From a virus: DNA of 26,971 nucleotides. The stretch covers positions 20,748 through 47,718 of the IMG/VR virus record IMGVR_UViG_3300030104_000580. One strand, 5' to 3'. Positions 22,201 through 26,971 of this stretch are shown one piece after another. Numbering within the stretch: position 1 is the stretch's first letter; each line of letters starts with the position of its first letter. Below the pieces are notes generated by a model. That model did no database searches, had not been told where the DNA came from, and was given only the letters and a program-made list of their open reading frames with translations. A program made the translations under genes and the position numbers.

Positions 22201-22640
22201 TTAAGGGCTTCACTTAATATTTTTCTAGTTGCTATCTTTGCACCTTGCACTCCTGCAAGTGCTGCCAGTTTTCCTGAACCACCTGTTGCTATCCCTAAAT
22301 AGGTAGAGGGTGCGGTAGCAAGACCTTGCATATAGTCAACTGCACCAGTTATACCCACACCTTCATCTATTTTATCAAAGGCATCAATAAGACTGCCAAA
22401 GCGTAGTTTACCTTCTATGTTTGCATTTTGAGCATACTCTAAATCACGTATAGTGGTTACTTCATTCACGTTGTGAAATCGCATATGTTGCATAAAAGCA
22501 TCATAGGATTCCTCTGCGGTCATAGGCTCTGTAACACCTTTACGCTCACGTAAAAAGGCTTCTACATCATCTATAAACTCTACGTTGTTAAGTAAATCTT
22601 CTTTTTTTATTTCTTCTGCTTGACTGTAACTGCGGAACAT
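19293..22640 (-). CDS. large putative internal virion / ejection protein (1115 aa)
   Basis: The N terminus (FIDDVEAFLRER, ESYDAFMQHMRFHNVNEVT, IRDLEYAQNA) resembles conserved large structural proteins of marine phages. Residues 92-212 are Gly/Ala-rich and hydrophobic (GVGITGAVDYMQGLATAPST, GAIGFGQGAVQEQARVET), as expected of a protein that inserts into or crosses membranes during DNA ejection. The centre holds TSQPATTMRNNLNGGFRVA and many amphipathic helices, and the C-terminal third is charged. No catalytic motif was recognised, so lysozyme or protease activity cannot be claimed. It may be a polyvalent protein delivered with the genome. TAATG junctions at both ends couple it to its neighbours. 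Confidence 0.7.
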   Translation of the reverse strand: MFRSYSQAEEIKKEDLLNNVEFIDDVEAFLRERKGVTEPMTAEESYDAFMQHMRFHNVNEVTTIRDLEYAQNANIEGKLRFGSLIDAFDKIDEGVGITGAVDYMQGLATAPSTYLGIATGGSGKLAALAGVQGAKIATRKILSEALKGSTKAMAVEGAIGFGQGAVQEQARVETRLQDRATGVRPMVHGATSAVTAGLVHFPLVSIPQTLAAKKANEKFVAQQFIAAEKATKARENSKIVIRDSSVKEVSEVKDTLKSLNPELVRKGRLFKQTSSTSDTLEFGLPVEVMDNITAAAIQIKRKIKPQKNERVTSALQRAMERNETGLLDDVSEILEEHNLNYDTFSYFFLSEISDAGRVLGGMGKLSREIGEKSKLKEIETPKQVTYKFSQKIVDGLLADLDKLNAVGKSSIDSDGAKKLLENRNALTGFFKDLDRLRLGVMTSQPATTMRNNLNGGFRVAIDATTRTFDNILSARNPFDGTFDIAAHMLNPYESMITQQIFKETFPELSAKLFREAADLEAMYGAEGALATLGRKVNFLNTMSDNIWKRAVLSASLKRRISDIGFQMTDDIREKLLANRIFRMGGNSRADVRKIIDDAKQEGTINNLYKENGNLLEQKKLHFHDLLETDNLQKIPQDVLRESIEDAYDFVYQTSFKGTNFFGKLAKGTIKAHQDIPFLISSFLPFPRYVANQMKFIYQHTPVLGLLPLDKPLSKESVAELGKEMAVRKYLREKMPKQMTGAMLFMTAYNWRLKQGDTTNWYEFKDNNENIVDGRPVYGPFAAHVLVADFMIRYQNGGLPANKVSIMRDGLQATLGSTFRTGMGLYALDNLLEDLPDLFSRDAGGKGTKILAEGIGNVMNTFLLPVSALRDVYAQFDEDARGIPETRNGEMNFLDILYARGTRSLPKNFASEYTERARSAFETGDLMQVNPLEKQMFGLTKRKPKNKLQAEMTKVGLRPFDVYRRDKNEIRDKYIRELLSTRGGAFNLEDNLNTLMESDRYKKLPYTADGRAIKRDMLDAAAKNVIAQVRDKADARIEMEAYDAGASYTYTDSITWQRLNRVDKNRIDAEYRMMLGGENSVSADRDKTVTIGGKRINVLQWALSRAKQIRGQKGSD

Positions 22641-23905
22641 TAATAGTCTCCTACTGTATAACCCTCATGTATAGGTGAAGATGTATTAACACTCTTCTTT
22701 ATTCTGCTTATTTTTAAATTTTTATTGTACTCTGCTAGAGCCGCATCCAAGTAAGATTTATCATCAGAAAGTGTTTTACCTTCAGACTTTTCATGTTCTT
22801 TTAATAACTTAGCATAATTTTTTCTCCAAGTTTCTCCCTTTACATTAGCTCCACCATCAACCAACAGTTTTATCGCATTTGCCATATCAATTTGTATAAC
22901 AGCAGTATCTCTATTCTCATTCCCTTTGGGTGGTTTGGTAGGCTTAAGCAGAGTAGAAACTTCCGTATGTATTTTTCGTAAATTTGCACCAGAAATTTTA
23001 CCATCCTTGTCTTGAAGCTCTACAAATCTTTTAGAAAAAAGTTCTCTAATTTTAATAGTTGATGCATTTTCATTGGCTTCTGTTATTTCTGTAGGTATGT
23101 TAAAATTAGTAGCTCGTTCACCAGTATCGGTTATATATGTACTAAACTCTGCACCTTCAATTAAGTCTGCAGCAAGTTTAAATGTTTCAGACATAGCGGA
23201 ATTTCTTGTAATAGTTCCTTTGTCTGTTTTCAGTTCATCTATTGTCTTAATAACCGCTGCTTCTTCTAAACCAGAAGCTAAATTAATAGTACCTGTAAAA
23301 GGCAGGTCTGTTGGAGTAACACTACCAGTAGCATATTGTCTAAGATTAGCTACTGAACCTTTACCTGATATAGATTCTATTGCTTCTATTCTTTTCTTAG
23401 CCAGTTTATTCATATTAGGATTAAACAATTTGTCAAATGTGATACCCTTTGATTGTCCTGAATCTGCAAACGCATCACTTAAAGACATACCACCAGACAC
23501 TTTACCAACAACACTGTTAATCATTTCATCCATTGTCATACCACTAGATTCGTAGTTCTCACCCATGTTAACAATATTACCGATGTCATAGCCCACAGCA
23601 GCTTGTGTTTCAGCACTCATGTTGTGGTATTTTTTAATCTGTGCTAACACCTCTTCTCCACGTCCTTGTTCAAGAGCTACACCTATTTGGTCAACACTTA
23701 AGTACGGCTTTAATGCTCTAGCAAGTTTTCTAGTAGCTTTTTTATTAGCTACATGTGAATCCCAGTTAGCACTTCCTTTAGCTTCCCACTTAGCCATAGC
23801 ATCATCTATCAGCTTGTTGGCTCTTTTTCTTTCATCGTCCATGTATCTTGAGCCTTCAGCTGCAAAACCACCCAACGCACTTCCTAAATGTAAACCCAAT
23901 ACCAT
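22640..23905 (-). CDS. putative virion protein (421 aa)
   Basis: I do not recognise a family. The N terminus is Gly/Ala-rich and hydrophobic (LGLHLGSALGGFAAEG), followed by a long charged helix (DDERKRANKLIDDAMAKWEA). The middle is mixed alpha/beta and the C terminus is basic and helical, ending with IHEGYTVGDY. Its position in a TAATG-coupled series between other large virion-type proteins suggests a component of the internal core or ejection complex. No cysteine cluster and no enzymatic motif are present. Confidence 0.65.
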   Translation of the reverse strand: MVLGLHLGSALGGFAAEGSRYMDDERKRANKLIDDAMAKWEAKGSANWDSHVANKKATRKLARALKPYLSVDQIGVALEQGRGEEVLAQIKKYHNMSAETQAAVGYDIGNIVNMGENYESSGMTMDEMINSVVGKVSGGMSLSDAFADSGQSKGITFDKLFNPNMNKLAKKRIEAIESISGKGSVANLRQYATGSVTPTDLPFTGTINLASGLEEAAVIKTIDELKTDKGTITRNSAMSETFKLAADLIEGAEFSTYITDTGERATNFNIPTEITEANENASTIKIRELFSKRFVELQDKDGKISGANLRKIHTEVSTLLKPTKPPKGNENRDTAVIQIDMANAIKLLVDGGANVKGETWRKNYAKLLKEHEKSEGKTLSDDKSYLDAALAEYNKNLKISRIKKSVNTSSPIHEGYTVGDY

Positions 23906-24396
23906 TACATTGCTCTCCTTGCCATTAATCCTTTAGGTTCTTCTTCTACCTCTGGTTCTATTTCTATGCTGTCCATTTCTGGTTGTTTTTCTTCTTTTAA
24001 AGCATATGTTATTTCTGCTCTACTTGCACTTTTTTTAGCATCATTATTAGAAAATTTAACATGTTCAACACCAACTTTTTCTGCCATACTAGATATTACT
24101 TCTGTTAATGCAGGAGCAATAACAATACCTACATCTAAACTGTGAACACCCTCCATAACACCGCCTTGTTGTAGTATATCTACAAGTGTATCAACAGGAA
24201 CTCCGTTGTCTAATATGTCTAACAGTTCGTTAGCTCTTTCTGGTCTGGTTATTCTGTTAACATAAAATGCCAATGCATCATCGGGACTGCTATACCTAGC
24301 AGGTTTCTGCCAAGGTCTATCACCTAAAGGTGCAGTCAGCGACTGACCGGGAATAGGCGCATCAAATGGTACGTTATCTCTATCTTGCTTGACCAT
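23905..24396 (-). CDS. putative virion-associated protein (163 aa)
   Basis: This acidic protein has a Pro-rich N terminus (FDAPIPGQSLTAPLGDRPWQ), a helical centre with RANELLDILDNGVPVDTLVD, a hydrophobic helix (GIVIAPALTEVISSMAEKVG), then a glutamate-rich stretch (EIEPEVEEEP) and the end KGLMARRAM. The final GLMARR is shared with the last residues of the 902-residue protein. Similar small proteins sit among virion genes in other marine phages, with no assigned role. Stop and start overlap the downstream gene by TAATG. AAAGG precedes its ATG inside the end of the upstream gene (17-base overlap). Confidence 0.65.
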   Translation of the reverse strand: MVKQDRDNVPFDAPIPGQSLTAPLGDRPWQKPARYSSPDDALAFYVNRITRPERANELLDILDNGVPVDTLVDILQQGGVMEGVHSLDVGIVIAPALTEVISSMAEKVGVEHVKFSNNDAKKSASRAEITYALKEEKQPEMDSIEIEPEVEEEPKGLMARRAM

Positions 24397-24571
24397 TAGT
24401 TCTACCTTTCACTAATCTTAACAATCTAACTGCATCATTAACTTTTTCTTCTGGCTGTTTCTTTTCCGTTCTAGACAACAATCCTGTGTTTACTGGTTTT
24501 GGTTCTGGCATTTCTTCTAATGCTTGATATGTATTCTGTATTGCCTGATTAATTTTTCCTACTTGTGTCAC
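24380..24571 (-). CDS. small hypothetical protein, GTG start (63 aa)
   Basis: This 63-residue basic protein has a predicted N-terminal helix (VGKINQAIQNTYQALEEM), a Pro-rich linker and a second helix (VNDAVRLLRLVKGRT). The start codon is GTG with AAGGGG about six bases upstream. It begins 14 bases after the end of the 631-residue gene and overlaps the 163-residue gene by 17. The location in the virion cluster suggests a minor structural or assembly factor. Family unknown. Confidence 0.6.
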   Translation of the reverse strand: MTQVGKINQAIQNTYQALEEMPEPKPVNTGLLSRTEKKQPEEKVNDAVRLLRLVKGRTNGQAR

Positions 24572-24585
24572 GCTTAACCCCTTTT

Positions 24586-26481
24586 CTATTTACCAAGAAA
24601 GTTTTCTAATATTCTAAATGCAAATCCACCAACAGCCCTACTGTTTTCTGCATCTCTTTGTAGCTCTGCAGATGTTATATTTGCATCTGCCTGTATTCTA
24701 GCTGTTGCTATTTTAGTTTGTCTATCTAAATCATTATCGGCAGCTTCCCATGCAAACTCCATAGCATCAGAATAATACTGCCACAAATTATCGTATGCGG
24801 TTTTGCTCATGTCAAGAACATTTGTTGCATTTATTTCGTTAGCACGATTAATGGCTGCAGTATCTGCTGTAGCTATCTGTCTTCTCCACTGTGCATTTGC
24901 TTGTGCAATCACAGTTTGATTCTGTGCATTGAACTGGTCACGTTGGTTAGCCACCTCAGTATTAAATCTAGCGATTGTATTAGCTTGTCCTGCATTGTAC
25001 TGGTTCTGTGCATTGGCTTGTGTTGCATTAAATTGTGATACATTGTTAGCAAGGTTAGCAAAGAATTGGTCGGTTTGATTTTGGCTAGATGAGTTAAACT
25101 GTCTGGCTGCATTTTCTGCGGCTTGGTCTGTAAATAAAGCTTGTACTCTCTGCTGTGTCTTAAATATATCTGTCTGCTGTCTGTTGGACAGATTAGCCAT
25201 ATCAACCTGTAAAAAGTTTTGTGCATTCTGTACGGCAGCCTGTTGTCTATTGGATAAGTTTGCCATATCTAAGTTTGCTAATGCACCTGCTTCTGCCATA
25301 AGTAAAGCTTGTCTATTACTTAAATTATTTAACTCCATAGTATTAGCAATACGACTATTCTCTAACTGAACTTGTGTTTCATGTGTAAAGTTCATATTAG
25401 CTATATCACCTATACGTGCAGAGTTTTGTACTTTTGCTTGAAACGCTTGGTCAAACTCCATGCCTAAAAACTTAGCACGCTGTTCTGCTGCAAGCATAGC
25501 TCTCTGTTGTCTATTAGATAAGTTTTGTGCTTCAAAAGATGCTTGTGTCTGTGCATCAGCAGACGCTATTGGTAGTGCAGACTCTAAGGCTGCCTGTACC
25601 ATTGCCTGTCCTGCTATACTAGATGCACCCATACCTCTGGCTTGCATCTGAGCCATAACACCTCTTAATGCTCCTGCCGCCCAAGGTGGCGGATTAGTCG
25701 CATCAAAGTCGGCTGTAAGCTCTGCTAGTTGTCCTCTAACTGTAGCTTTCTCTGAAGGTGTTGCTGTTGCGGCTTGAATTTGTTCTGTAAACTTAGATGC
25801 TTTTTCTGCATTAGCTACACCAGTTATAATCTCACCGTCTTTTATTTCTCGTTGTACAGGATTGTCTATAAGTATACCAGTACCTTGAGCAGCATCTAAA
25901 TCAGACACAGAAGACTTAAGAGTCTCTTCGGCTTCTATTTCTAATCTAGGGTCATCGGGATTTGCTTGAGCAGCATTAAGTGCAGTTACAACTTCATCAA
26001 CTTCAGGCTTAACTTTATCAGGTGTTACAGTAGATATCGGAGTTTGTGTTACATCATCCGCTTTTTCTGTTTGTGCAAAATAGGTTTCAGACTTTCTGTC
26101 ACCAGTAAGCTGTCCAGTTGTTGTTGGTATATATGCACCTGCTTCATCACGAGTAAGTTCAGGGTCAACTTTAGCACCTGTTGGTAATTTAGGAGCTTGC
26201 ATTCTTTCTGCTGTAATGTCTGCTATGGGTGCAGAAGGATTCACTCCTGTTGTGTCATCTGGTTCTTTTTTAGGTGTACCACCCTCTTGCATTTTAACAA
26301 TACCACCTCTTGCCATTTGACGTGCTACGTCTTGATAACGCATCATCTCTGATTGTCTGTCGGGATTGTCCTGTAAGAACTTTTGAAAATCTTTTATGTT
26401 TCCTTGAAAACCCATAGCATTGGCTATCTTCTCCATGCCTGAAGGTTTAAATCCTTGAAACTGTTGTGGCTGTTGTATCAT
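24586..26481 (-). CDS. virion-type protein with 22/11-residue Gln/Asn-rich repeats (631 aa)
   Basis: Three parts are visible. Residues 1-70 are Gln/Met-rich and contain VARQMARGGIVKMQEGG. Residues 70-270 are acidic, Pro/Thr-rich and probably flexible. Residues 270-631 are almost all helical, with NLSNRQ repeated at 320, 386, 408 and 430 and a phenylalanine or tyrosine repeat every 11 residues from 461 to 516. The C terminus (GGFAFRILENFLGK) is a short hydrophobic helix. The helical repeat design suggests an internal core protein resembling T7 gp14 or gp15 in role, or a long fibrous element. No enzyme motif is present. It starts by TAATG overlap with the small membrane protein gene. Confidence 0.7.
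   Translation of the reverse strand: MIQQPQQFQGFKPSGMEKIANAMGFQGNIKDFQKFLQDNPDRQSEMMRYQDVARQMARGGIVKMQEGGTPKKEPDDTTGVNPSAPIADITAERMQAPKLPTGAKVDPELTRDEAGAYIPTTTGQLTGDRKSETYFAQTEKADDVTQTPISTVTPDKVKPEVDEVVTALNAAQANPDDPRLEIEAEETLKSSVSDLDAAQGTGILIDNPVQREIKDGEIITGVANAEKASKFTEQIQAATATPSEKATVRGQLAELTADFDATNPPPWAAGALRGVMAQMQARGMGASSIAGQAMVQAALESALPIASADAQTQASFEAQNLSNRQQRAMLAAEQRAKFLGMEFDQAFQAKVQNSARIGDIANMNFTHETQVQLENSRIANTMELNNLSNRQALLMAEAGALANLDMANLSNRQQAAVQNAQNFLQVDMANLSNRQQTDIFKTQQRVQALFTDQAAENAARQFNSSSQNQTDQFFANLANNVSQFNATQANAQNQYNAGQANTIARFNTEVANQRDQFNAQNQTVIAQANAQWRRQIATADTAAINRANEINATNVLDMSKTAYDNLWQYYSDAMEFAWEAADNDLDRQTKIATARIQADANITSAELQRDAENSRAVGGFAFRILENFLGK
24871..25533 (-). repeat. 22- and 11-residue protein repeats
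   Basis: NLSNRQ occurs at residues 320, 386, 408 and 430, spaced 66, 22 and 22, so two further degenerate copies fit at 342 and 364 (NFTHETQ at 364). Next come (Q/R)(F/Y) pairs at 461, 472, 483, 494, 505 and 516, exactly every 11 residues. Twenty-two is two hendecads, so one continuous helical repeat is likely. Confidence 0.8.
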
Positions 26482-26714
26482 TATTTATCCCTACTTAATA
26501 CTCTATCTAGCTTATCTTCTAATCTGTGTAGTGCTTCCATTACCCCATGCATTTCATCTTTTACTTCTGACCTCGACACATACTCTTCTCTTGTTTTATT
26601 AAGAAGTATGTCTATTCTTTTTACCTCTAGCATCATGTTACGAAATGTCCATAGTGCAGGAGCTATGACAAGTGTTAGGATTAAATTCCAAAACATTACT
26701 GGGTCTATTTCCAT
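26481..26714 (-). CDS. membrane-anchored coiled-coil protein, holin/spanin candidate (77 aa)
   Basis: A short acidic N terminus (MEIDPV) precedes one transmembrane helix (about residues 7-25, FWNLILTLVIAPALWTF) and then a charged helix with heptad spacing to the end (VKRIDILLNKTREEYVSR, EALHRLEDKLDRVL). One helix plus coiled coil is the plan of several phage holin- or spanin-like and inner-membrane proteins. It is joined to both neighbours by TAATG overlaps. A lysis role is plausible but not shown, and a structural role in the ejection complex is an alternative. Confidence 0.7.
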   Translation of the reverse strand: MEIDPVMFWNLILTLVIAPALWTFRNMMLEVKRIDILLNKTREEYVSRSEVKDEMHGVMEALHRLEDKLDRVLSRDK

Positions 26715-26971
26715 TATTTAAAACTCTTATTCATTGAGTCAAGAACGCTGTCTATGTTTGGCTCTTGACCATCAGGGTCATATTTACAACGGTACTCAGT
26801 CGGACATTGACCTTCTACTACAAGTGTATATGTATCGTTTGCACCTTTGTACAGACAGACTTGCTGTCCATTCTTAGCTTGTACTCTTTTGTATCTACGG
26901 CATGTGATATACTTAGGGTCTTCCCTTATGCCTAGTCTTTTCTCTTGCTCCCAAGTCCAATCACTGAACTT
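26714..26971 (-). CDS. C-terminal part of a cysteine-containing protein cut by the window edge
   Basis: A frame open from the window end runs to TAA at 26714-26716 and gives 85 residues, overlapping the next ATG as TAATG. It holds four cysteines (YITCRRY, QQVCLYKG, EGQCPTEYRC) in a compact beta-like domain, which could form disulphides if exported or bind a metal. The start lies outside the window. Family unknown. Coupling to the membrane protein downstream and the continuous frame make it a credible gene. Confidence 0.65.
   Translation of the reverse strand, partial: KFSDWTWEQEKRLGIREDPKYITCRRYKRVQAKNGQQVCLYKGANDTYTLVVEGQCPTEYRCKYDPDGQEPNIDSVLDSMNKSFK

Noticed and set aside
24380-24396. 17-base overlap between 63- and 163-residue genes as a programmed frameshift
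   Set aside because: No slippery heptamer or downstream structure was seen, and the downstream ATG has its own AAAGG leader.

Overview
The window is part of the genome of a tailed phage, most like the HMO-2011-type podoviruses of marine Alphaproteobacteria (SAR116, SAR11 and Roseobacter hosts). The best marker is a family A DNA polymerase carrying a DnaJ-type zinc-finger insertion. Around it lie a T7-like replication set, a vitamin B12-dependent ribonucleotide reductase, MazG and a tyrosine recombinase. The DNA is visibly AT-rich and almost fully coding. Most genes abut or overlap (TAATG, ATGA, GTGA junctions), and the longest gap is about 120 bases. No rRNA, tRNA, CRISPR array or insertion sequence was seen.

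Layout. Plus strand, 1-5060: accessory and early genes, namely a C5-cytosine methyltransferase, a SleB-type cell-wall hydrolase, a DUF932 protein, an ADP-ribosylglycohydrolase, several tiny proteins (two of them single-helix membrane peptides) and a zinc-ribbon protein. Plus strand, 5056-16595: integrase, primase, DnaB-like helicase, DNA polymerase, a candidate single-strand binding protein, a Cas4/RecB-like exonuclease, a T7 endonuclease I-like resolvase, DUF3310, class II ribonucleotide reductase, a probable second nuclease and MazG. Minus strand, 16585-26971: a converging cluster of large virion-type proteins, probably part of the internal or DNA-ejection machinery. Capsid, portal, terminase and tail genes are not in the window, and neither is a phage RNA polymerase.

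How it fits together. The replication block copies the genome from nucleotides supplied by the reductase and policed by MazG. Exonuclease and resolvase would process host DNA and junctions. A near-consensus sigma70 promoter (9975-10003) suggests that host RNA polymerase transcribes the second half of the replication block. The integrase indicates temperate potential.

The most interesting signal is the 902-residue minus-strand protein. It appears to combine a pre-toxin-like hydrophobic segment, three modules resembling sigma70 region 1.1, and a candidate mono-ADP-ribosyltransferase domain (R / STS / ExE). The same phage encodes an ADP-ribosylglycohydrolase, so a writer and an eraser of ADP-ribosylation may coexist. 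A virion protein aimed at host RNA polymerase, comparable in concept to T4 Alt, is my working hypothesis. It rests on motif reading only and has not been tested by profile search or structure.
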